Assembly: GCF_001668625.1 (NCBI RefSeq)
Contig: NZ_LZLJ01000075.1
Coordinates: 1-39,108 of the forward strand
Source of the DNA: Mycobacterium sp. 1274756.6
Lineage (GTDB): Bacteria > Actinomycetota > Actinomycetes > Mycobacteriales > Mycobacteriaceae
Length of the DNA stretch: 39,108 bases
Direction of reading: 5' to 3'
The notes under the pieces are model-generated. The model made no database searches. It had not been told where the DNA came from and was given only the letters and a program-made list of their open reading frames with translations. Below, piece by piece: positions 10,713 through 20,222 of the stretch; the first letter of the stretch is position 1; each line of letters begins with the position of its first letter. The position numbers were made by a program, and so were the translations under genes.

Positions 10713-11192
10713 ATGACCGGTTCGACCAGCACCTATAAGACCTGGCAACGCCTCTCCGGGCGGCCCGGCGGATCCCTGCTGTTCTCCGCGGCGGCGATGG
10801 CCCGGGTGCCCTACTTCGCCTCGGTGTTGCCGCACGTGGTGCGCATGGAGCCGGGGTTGGCCGAGGTGACGGTGCCGAAATGGTTCTTCGTCTACAACCA
10901 TTTGCACACCGTGCACGCGATCGCCTCCTGCAACGCCGCCGAGATGGCGATGGGCATGCTGATGGAGGCGACCGTGCCGCGCAGCCACCGCTGGATCCCC
11001 AAGGCGATGACCGTGCAGTACCTGGCCAAGGCCACCACCTCGCTGCGCGCGCAGGCCCGGTTGGCCGAGCTGCCCGATTTCGCCGCGATCACCGCCGGGG
11101 TGGACCTGGTGGTGCCGGTCAGCGTCACCGACCGCGCCGGGGCGGAGGTGGTGCACGCCGAGATCACCACCTGGGTGACGCCGGCGGGATGA
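10713..11192 (+). CDS. DUF4442 hotdog-fold thioesterase-like protein
   Basis: A 159-residue protein. The pattern PKWFFVYNHLHTVHAIASCNAAE followed by a middle strand PRSHRWIPKAMTVQYLAKAT and a C-terminal HAEITTWV strand matches the DUF4442 hotdog fold related to PaaI-type acyl-CoA thioesterases. The substrate is unknown; fatty acyl-CoA is an inference from the fold. The ATG at 10713 follows the perfect palindrome by 10 nt and has no strong Shine-Dalgarno. The gene runs opposite to the ribosomal operon and converges with the carboxylesterase gene 12 nt away across a GC hairpin. No signal peptide is seen, so it should be cytosolic. Confidence 0.75.
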   Translation: MTGSTSTYKTWQRLSGRPGGSLLFSAAAMARVPYFASVLPHVVRMEPGLAEVTVPKWFFVYNHLHTVHAIASCNAAEMAMGMLMEATVPRSHRWIPKAMTVQYLAKATTSLRAQARLAELPDFAAITAGVDLVVPVSVTDRAGAEVVHAEITTWVTPAG

Positions 11193-11194
11193 GC

Positions 11195-11214
11195 CGCCGG
11201 CCGCTCAGCCGGCG
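11195..11214. terminator. Bidirectional hairpin between convergent genes
   Basis: CGCCGGC (11195-11201) and GCCGGCG (11208-11214) form a 7-bp GC stem with a 6-nt loop. The hairpin lies just past the DUF4442 stop and overlaps the last codons of the opposing esterase. Its place between convergent genes suggests termination in both directions. There is no U-tract, so strength is uncertain. Confidence 0.4.
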
Positions 11215-12806
11215 TTGCGCAGGCTCGCCCAGAAGCCGCACTGGTGGGTTTCGGCGAAGTCGGTGACGACCCGGCTGCCGTCGGGGCGCAGCGACAGCCA
11301 CCGGCCGTCGCCGAAGGTGGGCCAGTCCGGCTGGCCGGCGACCGTGGGGGCGCCGGTGGTCGCGAACGCGCTCCAGTAGTCGATCATCTGGTCGGACAGC
11401 CGCTGCTGGACGGCGGTGAACGGCGGTGCGCCGCCGACCGCGAACAGGTAGCGCACCTCCAGCGCGTGGGTGGCGCCCAGCGGGAACGGGGCGCGGGTGA
11501 GGTTCTCCGGAGCCGGGGCGCGCGGGTCGTCGAACTCGTAGGCGTAGACGGCGGGGGCGTGGTCGGCCAGCGCGGTGGCCATCTCCTCGGCCGGGCAGGA
11601 GAAGACGTGGTCGCCGACGGCGGCGGAGAACGCCAGCGAGACGCTGCCGCCGAAGCGCTCGGGCGGATAGTGGGCGCGCACCGTGTCGGCGTCGGAGCCC
11701 ATGGTGCGCGCCAACCGCACCGGGTACTCCGCGGCGGTCAGCTCGGCGCCGGTGCGCAGGTAGGTCAGCGCCGCGAACATGGTGAACTCGTTGCGGTTGC
11801 TGCCCAGCAGCACCGGCACCGGGGCGGCGCGCCCGGCGGCGAACGCGTCCAGCGGGGCCCTCGGCAACACGGTGGTGCCGGTGACCGGGCCGGTCAGCGC
11901 GTGGGTGTCGATGCGCACGTACCAGGGCGCCCCGGCCACCTCGGCGGTGGGCAGCGCCCGCAGGCACCGGGCGGCGGCGCGCGGGTCCGGGTCGGCGCAC
12001 CCGGCTTCGGCGGCGAAGTCTTCGCTGACCCGCTGTGCGGTGGCCAGGTCGACCTGCGCCTGGCACGGTCCGCTCTGGATGATCGCGGCGCCGAACAGAC
12101 CCGCCGACGCCGGCGCCACGAGGTGGTCGCAGACCGACATGCCCCCGGCCGACTCCCCGGCGATGGTGACCTTGGTCGGGTCGCCGCCGAAACCGGCGAT
12201 GTTGTCGCGCACCCAGCGCAGCGCGGCCTGCTGGTCGAGGAACCCGTAGTTGCCGATCCGGCCGAACTGGCCGAGTCCGGGGTGGGCCAAGAAGCCCAGC
12301 GCCCCGAGCCGGTAGTTGAGGGTGACGACCACGACGTCGCCGCGGGTGGCCAGGCGGCGGGCGTCGTACATGTCGCCGTGGCCGTTGATGAAACCGCCGC
12401 CGTGGATCCACACCAGCACCGGCCGCTTGCCGGCGCCGCCCGCCGGGGTCCACACGTTGAGGGTCAGGCAGTCCTCGCTGCCGACGCCCCGCGCGGTTTC
12501 CTGCACGCACGGCGGGCCCGGGCGGGTGGCGTCGCGCACGCCTTGCCAGCCGGGCACGGGTTGTGGCGGTTGCCAGCGCAACGGGCCGAGCGGCGGTGCG
12601 GCGTACGGGATCCCGGCGAAGACCCGATGGTCGGCGGCGAGCACGCCGCGAACCGGTCCGGCGGTGGTGTCGACGACGGCGGGTTCGGGAGCGGCGGCCC
12701 GCGAGATCACCCCGGAGTCCGGGCGGTGCCCGCACCCGGCGGCGCCCACCAGCAACACGGCCGCCAGCAGCATGCCGGCGCGGCGGAGCAGAGACCCGGG
12801 GCGCAC
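11205..12806 (-). CDS. Type-B carboxylesterase/lipase, exported, probable lipoprotein
   Basis: A protein of about 533 residues from the GTG at 12804-12806. The serine nucleophile is in TIAGESAGG and the second family signature in EDCLTLNVWTPAGG; HGGGF forms the oxyanion hole. This is the carboxylesterase type B (COesterase) family, and ester or lipid substrates are likely. The N-terminus has two Arg, a hydrophobic core and LLVGAAGC, so it is exported; the Cys may be lipidated, although position -3 is not ideal for a lipobox. An in-frame frame continues to 12908 but would overlap the divergent P450 start, so a start at 12806 or at the ATG at 12773 is more sensible. It is divergent from the P450 gene. 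Confidence 0.85.
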   Translation of the reverse strand: MRPGSLLRRAGMLLAAVLLVGAAGCGHRPDSGVISRAAAPEPAVVDTTAGPVRGVLAADHRVFAGIPYAAPPLGPLRWQPPQPVPGWQGVRDATRPGPPCVQETARGVGSEDCLTLNVWTPAGGAGKRPVLVWIHGGGFINGHGDMYDARRLATRGDVVVVTLNYRLGALGFLAHPGLGQFGRIGNYGFLDQQAALRWVRDNIAGFGGDPTKVTIAGESAGGMSVCDHLVAPASAGLFGAAIIQSGPCQAQVDLATAQRVSEDFAAEAGCADPDPRAAARCLRALPTAEVAGAPWYVRIDTHALTGPVTGTTVLPRAPLDAFAAGRAAPVPVLLGSNRNEFTMFAALTYLRTGAELTAAEYPVRLARTMGSDADTVRAHYPPERFGGSVSLAFSAAVGDHVFSCPAEEMATALADHAPAVYAYEFDDPRAPAPENLTRAPFPLGATHALEVRYLFAVGGAPPFTAVQQRLSDQMIDYWSAFATTGAPTVAGQPDWPTFGDGRWLSLRPDGSRVVTDFAETHQCGFWASLRNAG

Positions 12807-12877
12807 GAGGCTTGAGCCTACTGGGCGGTTGGGCCCGAAAGGCGCCCCCGGGCGGGCCCGATCGGCCACACTGTTCT

Positions 12878-12889
12878 TGACAGCTGTCA
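12878..12889 (+). promoter_or_regulatory. TGACAGCTGTCA palindrome before the P450 gene
   Basis: A perfect 12-bp palindrome ends where the P450 ribosome-binding site (AGGAGG, 12889-12894) begins. A repressor there would sit just before the start codon. Its half-site GACAG/CTGTC is the same as in the dyad at the mftA promoter (20634-20649), which suggests the same regulator. Confidence 0.45.
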
Positions 12890-12898
12890 GGAGGATCG

Positions 12899-14149
12899 AT
12901 GGGCTCACCTGTTGTCGACGATGCGGCGAAGGTGCTCGCCGACCCGGCCGCGTTCACCGACGAGGCGAGCCTGCACGCCGCGCTGCGTCACCTGCGCGCC
13001 CACGCCCCGGTCTCGCTGGTCGACCGGCCGCCCTACCGGCCGTTCTGGGCGATCACCAAACACGCCGACATCGTCGAGATCGAACGCGACAACCTGCTGT
13101 GGATCAACGCGCCGCGCTCGGTGCTGGCCACCGCGGAGTTCGACGACATCCAGCAGGCGCAGCTGGACGCCGGGATGGGGTTGCGCACGCTGATCCACAT
13201 GGACGACCCGCAGCACCACAAGATGCGGGCGATCGCGGCGGACTGGTTCCGGCCCAAGGCGATGCGGGCGATGAAGGCGCGCGTCGCCGAACTCGCCAAG
13301 ATCTACGTCGACAAGATGGCCGAGATCGGCCCGGAGTGCGACTTCGTCCAGGAGGTCGCGGTCAACTACCCGCTGTACGTGATCATGTCGCTGCTGGGCC
13401 TGCCGGAATCGGACTTTCCGCGGATGCTCAAGCTCACCCAGGAGTTGTTCGGCGGCGACGACGACGAGTACCGGCGCGGGTTCACCCCCGACGAGCAGCT
13501 ACCGGTGCTGCTGGATTTCTTCGCCTACTTCAACGCGCTGACCGCCGACCGGCGCGCCCGCCCCACCGAGGACCTCGCCTCCACGATCGCCAACGCGCGC
13601 ATCGACGGCGCGCCGCTCTCCGACGTCGACACCGCCTCCTACTACGTGATCTTGGCGACCGCCGGGCACGACACCACCAGCGCGGCGATCGGCGGCGGGC
13701 TGCATGCCCTGATCGAGCATCCCGACCAGCTGGCCCGGCTGCGCGACGACCCGGCTCTGCTGCCGACCGCGGTGGAGGAGATCATCCGCTGGGTCACCCC
13801 GGTCAAGGAGTTCATGCGCACCGCCACCGCCGACACGGCGGTGCGCGGTGTGCCGATCCGGGCCGGGGAGTCGGTGTATCTGTCCTACGTCTCGGCCAAC
13901 CGGGACGAGGAGGTCTTCGCCGATCCGTTCCGGTTCGACGTGGGCCGCGACCCCAACAAGCACCTGGCGTTCGGCTTCGGGGTGCACTTCTGTGTCGCCT
14001 CGGCGTTGGCGCGCATGGAGATCGCGAGTTTCTTCGCCGAGTTGGTGCCGCGGCTGAAGTCGGTCGAACTCGCCGGTGAGCCGCAGCTGACCGCGACGAC
14101 GTTCGTCGGCGGTCTCAAGCACCTGCCGATCCGCTACGCGCTGGACTGA
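12899..14149 (+). CDS. Cytochrome P450
   Basis: A 416-residue soluble bacterial P450. The I-helix oxygen-activation motif is AGHDTTS (about residues 259-265), the K-helix ExxR is EEIIR, and the heme loop is FGFGVHFCVAS with the thiolate Cys near residue 364. The residue two after the Cys is Ala instead of the usual Gly, a tolerated variant. The substrate is unknown; many mycobacterial P450s of this size oxidise sterols, lipids or terpenes, and redox partners are not adjacent. The ATG at 12899 has an excellent AGGAGG site. The 3' end overlaps the convergent mftG gene by 16 bp. The upstream dyad suggests shared control with the mft operon. Confidence 0.93.
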   Translation: MGSPVVDDAAKVLADPAAFTDEASLHAALRHLRAHAPVSLVDRPPYRPFWAITKHADIVEIERDNLLWINAPRSVLATAEFDDIQQAQLDAGMGLRTLIHMDDPQHHKMRAIAADWFRPKAMRAMKARVAELAKIYVDKMAEIGPECDFVQEVAVNYPLYVIMSLLGLPESDFPRMLKLTQELFGGDDDEYRRGFTPDEQLPVLLDFFAYFNALTADRRARPTEDLASTIANARIDGAPLSDVDTASYYVILATAGHDTTSAAIGGGLHALIEHPDQLARLRDDPALLPTAVEEIIRWVTPVKEFMRTATADTAVRGVPIRAGESVYLSYVSANRDEEVFADPFRFDVGRDPNKHLAFGFGVHFCVASALARMEIASFFAELVPRLKSVELAGEPQLTATTFVGGLKHLPIRYALD

Positions 14150-15561
14150 GAAGCGCCGGCTGCGGCGACGAATTCGGCTGCGCGGTGGGCGATCATCGTG
14201 ATCGTCGCGTGTGGGCCGCGGCTCAGCGGCCCGGCGAGCACCGACCCGTCGATCACCCACAGCCCGTCGATGCCGTACACCCGGCAGCGCTCATCGACCA
14301 CTCGGCCCATCGGGGCGCTGCCGCACAGGTGTTGGGAGGTCGTCCACGCCGGTTCGGGCAGCGCCGTTCCGGTCAGCTCGCTGAGCAGCGCCGCGCCCCC
14401 GGTCAGTGCGGCCAGGTCTTCGGGGTGCTGGTCGTAGCGGTGCTCGATCAGCGGCGGCACCGCCGGGTCGGCGGAGGTCACGCTGATACGGGCGCGCGAG
14501 TGTGGGCGCATCAGCGCGACGCCGATGTGCGCGGGATCGCATCCGGCGGGCGAGGCGAAGTCGTCGTCTCCGGTCATGGCCGCGAATCCGACTGTGTAGG
14601 GGCGGATCTCGATTCCCTCGGCGGCGGTGAGCACCGCCTCGAGTACCGCCCGGCCTCGCGTTCCCGGGTGTTCGGTGGCGAACAGCCACTCCGGGTGGTC
14701 GGTGCACGACTCCCCCACCGGCAGCGCACCTTTCACCGGCACTCCGGCGCGTTCGAGAGTGGTCGGGTCGCCGATCCCGGAGAGCATGAGGAGGTGGGCC
14801 GTTTCGATCGTTCCGGCGCACAACACGATTCGTCCCGCCACGAGGGTGACGGGTCCGTCGGGTCCGATGGCTTCTGCCGCGACGACGCGGCCACCTTCGA
14901 TTTGCAGGCGGCGGACCCGGGTTCCCGTGTGTACGCGCAGGTTCGGGCGATCAAGTGCCGCGCGCAGATACGCCGCGCCGGGGTCGATGCGCAGGCCGTC
15001 GACGATGTTCTGCGGCACCGCGCCGATGCCGGTCGGCAACTGCGGGCCGGCGTCGTTGAGGTCCGGCAACCAGCGGTAACCGAGCCTTCGCGCCTGTTCG
15101 ATGAATACCGTTGTCTCGGCGCAGAATTGGTGTTCACGTCGGACGATGATCGGTCCGGTGTCGCCGTGGGCGGGCCCGCTGAAGTCCACGTCGGTTTCGA
15201 TGGCCCGGTAGTGCTCGAGGATCTCCTCCCAGCCCCAGCCGGGCAGCGCCCCGGCGGCGAAGTCGGCTTGGACGGCCCGGCCGAAATAGCCGCCGTTGAC
15301 CGCGCCGGAGCCGCCCAGCGTGGCCCCCCGCATGAGGGTGGCCCACCGGGCGGGGCGGTCGGTGAGCCGGGTGCGGTAGCGGTGGACCAGCGGGCTGCCG
15401 GCGCCCACCGGCAACCGGTGCGCCGCGCGCGGCGGCCATCCGGCTCCGGCCTCTACGACCGTCACCGCGCAGTCGAGGTCGGCGGAGAGCAGCGCGGCGA
15501 CGACCGATCCGGCGCTGCCCGCACCGATGACCAGCACATCGCAGGAGGACGCGTCGGTCAA
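14134..15561 (-). CDS. mftG: MftG, GMC-family mycofactocinol oxidoreductase
   Basis: A 475-residue glucose-methanol-choline oxidoreductase. The N-terminal FAD Rossmann motif is VIGAGSAGSVVAALLS. GGSGAVNGGYFGR is the GMC substrate-loop region, and HLCGSAPMGRVVD followed by GLWVIDGSVL is the conserved C-terminal part. In mycobacteria MftG is reported to reoxidise reduced mycofactocin and pass electrons to the respiratory chain during alcohol metabolism. It is the last gene of the mft run, 3 nt after mftF, and overlaps the convergent P450 gene by 16 bp. Confidence 0.93.
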   Translation of the reverse strand: MTDASSCDVLVIGAGSAGSVVAALLSADLDCAVTVVEAGAGWPPRAAHRLPVGAGSPLVHRYRTRLTDRPARWATLMRGATLGGSGAVNGGYFGRAVQADFAAGALPGWGWEEILEHYRAIETDVDFSGPAHGDTGPIIVRREHQFCAETTVFIEQARRLGYRWLPDLNDAGPQLPTGIGAVPQNIVDGLRIDPGAAYLRAALDRPNLRVHTGTRVRRLQIEGGRVVAAEAIGPDGPVTLVAGRIVLCAGTIETAHLLMLSGIGDPTTLERAGVPVKGALPVGESCTDHPEWLFATEHPGTRGRAVLEAVLTAAEGIEIRPYTVGFAAMTGDDDFASPAGCDPAHIGVALMRPHSRARISVTSADPAVPPLIEHRYDQHPEDLAALTGGAALLSELTGTALPEPAWTTSQHLCGSAPMGRVVDERCRVYGIDGLWVIDGSVLAGPLSRGPHATITMIAHRAAEFVAAAGASQSSA

Positions 15562-15564
15562 CGG

Positions 15565-16971
15565 CTAAATCCGCAGCTGGGGGGCCAGCGGGCGCAGCGT
15601 CTGCTCCTCGGCCATCCCGCGCCACACGCCGGCGCCGTAGGCCAGGTCGTCGAGGCGTTTGAGCACCAGATAGCCCAGCAGGCCGATCGGCTGGGCGTTG
15701 CCGTCGATGTCCCGGCCGCGGCGCAGCCAGTCGCACACGCCGTCGAGCACCGCGGCGATCAGCACGGCCTGCCGACAGCGCCGGGACAGCATCGCCGCCA
15801 GCAGGGCCAGCGGCCAGTATTCGCGGCAGAGCACCGCCATGAGTTGCAGGGTCGCTGCGGCCAGCCCGCGGACGACGACCCGGATCACCTCGCGCGGTTC
15901 GGCGCCGCGCATCGCCCGGGTCACCCGGCCGCCGGTGAACAGGGCCCCCAGCAGCGCGGCCAGATAGCCCAGGCGGGTCCCCAACGCGAACGCCAGCCAC
16001 AGCACCATCGTCCAGCCGGAGACCATCAGCGGCGCGGTCTTGTCCGGGTGCCGACGGGTCAGCGGGGCGGCCGAGGACCCGTAGAAGGCCTTGCGGGCCA
16101 GCCATTGAGCCAGGTCGGCGCGGTGGTCGTGGGCGACGAAGGCCACCGGCTCGTAGCGCAGCCGGCTGCCGGCCTCGATGAGCCGCCAGCACAGGTCCAC
16201 GTCCTCCCCGGAGTGCAGCTCCTCGTCGAACCCGCCGATCTCCGCCAGCGCGGCGCGCCGGCAGATGATCGCGGCGCTGGGCACATAGGAGACGGTCCCG
16301 TAGGGCACCACCGGCGCCTCCCAGCAGCCGAGGTCCAGTGAGGAGCGCACCGCCTCGTAGCGGGCGATCAGCCGGTCGTCGGAGGTCAGGCTGACGATGC
16401 GCGGGGCCACCAGCGCGACGGCCGGATCGCAGAAGTGCCCGAGCAGCGCCTCCAGCCAGCCGCGCCGCGGCACCACGTCGGAGTCCAGGAACGCGACGTA
16501 GTCGCTCGTGGCGGCGCGCAGGCCGGTGTTGCGCGCCGCGGCCGGGCCGCGGCTTTGCCGATGGCGCAGCACCTCCACGGTGCAGGCGGCGCCGTTGAAA
16601 TCGTCGGCCTCGATCGGCCGGGCGGAGCCGTCGTCGACGACGATGACCCGCAGTCCGCGCAGCGCGGAGACCAGACGCTGGACGCCACAGAGGTTGTCGC
16701 GCACCGGGATCACGACGGTGACCTCGTGGTGGGAGGGGCCGCCCGCCGGACGCGGGTGGGCGACCGTGGCGTCGAGCAGGGTGCGGGCCAGCTCCGCGCT
16801 GACCGGGTCGTTGACCCGCAGCCGGCCGTCGGCGAGCAGCACCTGCGCGGCCGGGGCCAGCCGCAGCAGCCGCGTCGGTGACCCGCCGAGCAGTGCCGAG
16901 CCGCGGCCCAGGACCCGGACCCGCCGGTCGACCTGGACGGCGAATCCGTCCGGCAGCCGCTCCTGGCTCAT
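15565..16971 (-). CDS. mftF: MftF, mycofactocin glycosyltransferase (GT2)
   Basis: A 468-residue family 2 glycosyltransferase that adds glucose units to premycofactocin. The GT-A domain lies at about residues 80-310: [10 protein letters not shown] and [11 protein letters not shown] bind the nucleotide sugar, FLDSDVVPR holds the metal-binding DxD, and the acceptor region has [10 protein letters not shown] with ED. Hydrophobic segments after about residue 320 ([16 protein letters not shown] and beyond) should anchor it to the membrane. Its start overlaps the mftE stop by ATGA, and mftG follows after 3 nt. Confidence 0.94.
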   Translation of the reverse strand: MSQERLPDGFAVQVDRRVRVLGRGSALLGGSPTRLLRLAPAAQVLLADGRLRVNDPVSAELARTLLDATVAHPRPAGGPSHHEVTVVIPVRDNLCGVQRLVSALRGLRVIVVDDGSARPIEADDFNGAACTVEVLRHRQSRGPAAARNTGLRAATSDYVAFLDSDVVPRRGWLEALLGHFCDPAVALVAPRIVSLTSDDRLIARYEAVRSSLDLGCWEAPVVPYGTVSYVPSAAIICRRAALAEIGGFDEELHSGEDVDLCWRLIEAGSRLRYEPVAFVAHDHRADLAQWLARKAFYGSSAAPLTRRHPDKTAPLMVSGWTMVLWLAFALGTRLGYLAALLGALFTGGRVTRAMRGAEPREVIRVVVRGLAAATLQLMAVLCREYWPLALLAAMLSRRCRQAVLIAAVLDGVCDWLRRGRDIDGNAQPIGLLGYLVLKRLDDLAYGAGVWRGMAEEQTLRPLAPQLRI

Positions 16972-17687
16972 GCCAGCAACCCGTCGCCACCCGGCGCCCA
17001 GGCACGGATGCGGTGGACGCAGTCATCGACCATCGCGGTAAAGATCTCCTCCCCGTCGCGCGCGGTGGCCGTCGTCGGATCGCCGAGCACGCCCACCTCG
17101 CTCACCGCCGCGACCCCACCGCGCCGCATCGCCCCGATGAGCTCACCCAGCGGGGCGCTGTTGCCCGGTCGCCACCGGTCGGTGGCCACCGCGGCCGGCG
17201 CCAGGTACAGCATCAGCGACGTCTCGGTGTGTCCGGCATGTGCGTCGCCACCCACGGTAGTGCAGGGTGACCACCCCGCGTCGCGGCTTTCGAATCGCAA
17301 CCGGCTCACCGCCGCCCGCAGCGCCTCGACGTTGCCGCCGTGGCCGTTGACGAAGACCAGCCGGTCCGCCCAGGTCAGCGCCGAGCGACCGTATTCGACC
17401 AGCACGTTCACCAGCGCCTCGGTGCCGATGGACACCGTGCCGGGGAAGCTCTGGTGTTCGCCGCTGGCGCCGTAGGCGATGGGCGGGGCCACCAGCCAGG
17501 GCGACGCCGCTCGGCCGGCGAGGGCGGCCGCCGCCGCCCGGGCGACCTCGGTGGCGATGCGGGTGTCGGTGTCCAGTGGCAGGTGTGGCCCGTGTTGTTC
17601 GGTGGAGCCGACCGGGACCAGCACCGACGCGCTGGCGTCGGCTAGCTGCCCGGACGTCGATCCAGCGAGTTCGACGGGGAGAGCCAC
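16968..17687 (-). CDS. mftE: MftE, creatininase-family peptidase of mycofactocin maturation
   Basis: A 239-residue creatininase-family metalloprotein. Metal ligands are visible in [17 protein letters not shown], in FVNGHGGN and in [10 protein letters not shown]. MftE hydrolyses the modified MftA peptide to release the C-terminal Val-Tyr-derived unit (AHDP), the substrate of MftD. It starts at a GTG (17685-17687) with a weak ribosome site. Unlike its neighbours it is not coupled to the preceding gene: 166 nt separate it from mftD. Downstream it overlaps mftF by ATGA. Confidence 0.93.
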   Translation of the reverse strand: MALPVELAGSTSGQLADASASVLVPVGSTEQHGPHLPLDTDTRIATEVARAAAAALAGRAASPWLVAPPIAYGASGEHQSFPGTVSIGTEALVNVLVEYGRSALTWADRLVFVNGHGGNVEALRAAVSRLRFESRDAGWSPCTTVGGDAHAGHTETSLMLYLAPAAVATDRWRPGNSAPLGELIGAMRRGGVAAVSEVGVLGDPTTATARDGEEIFTAMVDDCVHRIRAWAPGGDGLLA

Positions 17688-17853
17688 CCGCCGATGGTAG
17701 GCCGAAATGACCTGTGCCGCGCAACTTTCTGCCGACTGATCGTGGTTTCCGGCCGGATTGCGGCAGTGCGTTCGACCGGCCTGTCACGCCCGTCCCGCGT
17801 GTCTCGCCCGTATCAGCGCGGCCACGCGTCGGGGGCGGCTAGGGGGCCGGCGG

Positions 17854-19041
17854 CTAAGGCGTCGGCGGGACGCCGAGCGCGCGACCGAACCCGTCCGGGA
17901 TCAGCACGTGCTCGGGGGTCAGGTCGTGCACCGAGGCGCAGCCCAACCCCATCAGCGCGGAGTCGATGCCGGCGCGCAGCAGATCCAGCACGTTCTCCAC
18001 GCCGGGCTGACCGGCCGCGGCCAGCCCCCACAGGTAGGCGCGTCCGATCATGACCGCCCGCGCGCCGAGCGCCAGCGCCTTGACCACGTCGCTGCCGCGT
18101 CGGATGCCGCCGTCGAGCAGCACCTCGACCTCGTCGCCGACGGCGTCGGCGACGGCCGGCAGCGCCCTGATCGACGCCGGTGTCCCGTCCAGGTTGTTAC
18201 CGCCGTGGTTGGACACCGAGATCGCTGAAACCCCCGCGTCCACAGCTCTTTTCGCATCGTCGACCCGCATCACACCCTTGAGCATGAACGGCCCGCCCCA
18301 CAGTTGCCGCAACCAGGCGATGTCCTCCCAGGTCGGCGGCGGGGTGCCCATCCACTCGCCGTAGGCCTGGAAGAACGGCGGCCCCGGCTCGCCGCGCCGG
18401 CCCTGGTTGGGCACCCGCAGGTTCGGCGGCTGCAGCGTCTTGGCGAACTGCAGGAACCAGCGTGGCCGGCTGAGCCCTTCGGGCATCATCCGCAGCATCG
18501 TGCGCAGGTCCATCTTCTCCGGGATCTTCGGGCTGCCCCAGTCCCGGCCGTGCGAGAACGACCAGTCGGTGGTGACGATCAGCCCGACGGCGCCCGCGGC
18601 GCGCGCCCGCTCCACCCGTTCGGCGATGGCGTCCCGGTCGCCGAGCCAGTAGATCTGGAAGAACAGTTGCGGGTTGGCCGCGACGACCTCTTCGACGGGT
18701 TTGCTCGCGAACGAGGACAAACCCATCGCGGTGCCCCGCGCTGCGGCAGCCCGGGCGACGGCGACCTCCCCTTCGGGAACCACCGCCTGCACCCCGGTGG
18801 GTGAGATGACGACGGGCATCGAGATGTCTTGGCCCATAGCGCTTGTCGCCAGGTCACGTTTGGCGGGCGCGCCGATGACGTGCGGCGCGAACCCGAGTTC
18901 GCTGAACGCCGCCACGTTGTCGGAGACGGTCACGCCCTTCTCGCTGGCGGAGATCAGCGAGGAGTACACCGATTTCGGTAACCGCTTCTTGGCCCGCTGT
19001 TGGGCGATGGCAACGGTTTCGAACCACAGGTCACGGGCCAC
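17854..19041 (-). CDS. mftD: MftD, FMN-dependent premycofactocin synthase
   Basis: A 395-residue member of the FMN-dependent alpha-hydroxy-acid dehydrogenase (L-lactate dehydrogenase) family. The sequence closely follows mycobacterial MftD as I know it: the N-terminal WFETVAIAQQRAKKRLPKSV, the FMN-pocket SPTGVQAV, and the active-site SNHGGNNLDG with the catalytic His. DGGIRRGSDVVKAL binds the FMN phosphate. MftD oxidatively deaminates AHDP to premycofactocin, giving the redox-active dicarbonyl. The GTG at 19039-19041 was chosen because it lies 2 nt after the mftC stop and just before the conserved region. The open frame continues upstream inside mftC and is not supported. Confidence 0.93.
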   Translation of the reverse strand: MARDLWFETVAIAQQRAKKRLPKSVYSSLISASEKGVTVSDNVAAFSELGFAPHVIGAPAKRDLATSAMGQDISMPVVISPTGVQAVVPEGEVAVARAAAARGTAMGLSSFASKPVEEVVAANPQLFFQIYWLGDRDAIAERVERARAAGAVGLIVTTDWSFSHGRDWGSPKIPEKMDLRTMLRMMPEGLSRPRWFLQFAKTLQPPNLRVPNQGRRGEPGPPFFQAYGEWMGTPPPTWEDIAWLRQLWGGPFMLKGVMRVDDAKRAVDAGVSAISVSNHGGNNLDGTPASIRALPAVADAVGDEVEVLLDGGIRRGSDVVKALALGARAVMIGRAYLWGLAAAGQPGVENVLDLLRAGIDSALMGLGCASVHDLTPEHVLIPDGFGRALGVPPTP

Positions 19042-19043
19042 AA

Positions 19044-20222
19044 TCAAACCGGGCTTTCGTCGCAGAGCCGCTTCGGCGGCGCTGACAGGGTCAGGAGCAC
19101 CGGGCCGCTCTTGCGGGTCCGGTGGGATTGGTCGACGCTGGGTCGTGGCTTCTCCCCGGCGTTTTCCAGCGCGGTGGCTCCGTAGCCCTGCACGCATTCG
19201 GGGTCGGGTCCGTCCAGCGGCAGACCGGTGAAGAACTTCGCCGCCATGCAACCGCCCCGGCAGCTGTCGAAGAACTCACAGCTCGCGCAGGCCCCCGCGG
19301 ACTGCGGCTCGCGCAGTTCGCGGAAGAGCGGTGCGTTCTTCCAGACGTTGTCGAAACCGCCGTCGGAGAGCACGTTTCCGGCCAGGAAGCGGTCGTGGAT
19401 GGCGAACGGGCAGGCGTAGACGTCGCCGATGGGGTCGATCAGGCAGACCACCCGGCCGGCGCCGCACAGGTTGAGCCCGGCCAGCGCGCCGGGCTGACCC
19501 AGTCCGGACAGGTGGAAGAACGAGTCGCCGGTGAGCACCCGCTCGCCCTTGGCGACCAGCCAGTCGTAGAGCTGCTTCTGTTGCTCAGCGGTCGGGTGCA
19601 GCTCGTCCCAGACGTCCACCGCGCGCCCGGACGGGCGCAGCCGGGTGATCCGCAGCGTGGCGCCGTAGCGGTCGGCCAGCGCGGCGAAATCGTCGAGTTG
19701 GTCGATGTTGTGGCGGGTGGCCACGACCGAGATCTTGGCGTCCCGGAACCCCGCCGCGGCAAGGTTTTCCAACGCCCGGATGGCCATTGCGTAGGAGCCC
19801 TCGCCGCGGATGGCGTCGTTGACCTCGGCGGTGGCGCCGTCGAGCGAGATCTGCACGTCGACGTAGTCGCTGGCCGCCAGTCGATCGGCCACCTCCGGGG
19901 TGATGCGCAGCCCGTTGGTGGAGAACTTCACCCCGACGTGGTGCTCGGTGGCGTAGTCGACCAGTTCCCAGAAGTCCGGGCGCACAGTCGGTTCACCGCC
20001 GCCGATGTTGACGTAGAACACCTGCATGCGTTGCAGCTCGTCGATGATGTCCTTGCATTGGCGCGTGGACAATTCCCGCGGGTCGCGCCGGCCCGACGAG
20101 GACAGGCAGTGCACGCAGGACAGGTTGCATGCGTAGGTCAGTTCCCAGGTCAGGCAGATCGGCGCGTCCAGGCCGCTTTCGAACTGATCGATCAGCCGGG
20201 GTACCGGTGCTACCGAGGTCAT
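19044..20222 (-). CDS. mftC: MftC, radical SAM/SPASM mycofactocin maturase
   Basis: A 392-residue radical SAM enzyme. The CxxxCxxC cluster site is Cys32, Cys36 and Cys39 (ACNLSCVHC). The SPASM domain is in the C-terminal third: a Cys pair at about residues 250-260, then CASCEFFDSCRGGC and a final Cys in DPEC bind auxiliary [4Fe-4S] clusters. MftC decarboxylates the C-terminal Tyr of MftA and then forms the Val-Tyr lactam ring. Its start overlaps the mftB stop (ATGA), and mftD begins right after it. Confidence 0.96.
   Translation of the reverse strand: MTSVAPVPRLIDQFESGLDAPICLTWELTYACNLSCVHCLSSSGRRDPRELSTRQCKDIIDELQRMQVFYVNIGGGEPTVRPDFWELVDYATEHHVGVKFSTNGLRITPEVADRLAASDYVDVQISLDGATAEVNDAIRGEGSYAMAIRALENLAAAGFRDAKISVVATRHNIDQLDDFAALADRYGATLRITRLRPSGRAVDVWDELHPTAEQQKQLYDWLVAKGERVLTGDSFFHLSGLGQPGALAGLNLCGAGRVVCLIDPIGDVYACPFAIHDRFLAGNVLSDGGFDNVWKNAPLFRELREPQSAGACASCEFFDSCRGGCMAAKFFTGLPLDGPDPECVQGYGATALENAGEKPRPSVDQSHRTRKSGPVLLTLSAPPKRLCDESPV

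Noticed and set aside
13979..14010. P450 heme loop with Ala in place of the Gly two after the Cys, considered as a sign of inactivity
   Set aside because: The thiolate Cys, the I-helix AGHDTT and ExxR are all present, and Ala at that position occurs in active P450s.
14185..16341. Very long open frame on the + strand opposite mftG and mftF
   Set aside because: It is antisense to two well-conserved genes, its protein is rich in Arg, Gly and His without domains, and high GC produces such frames by chance.
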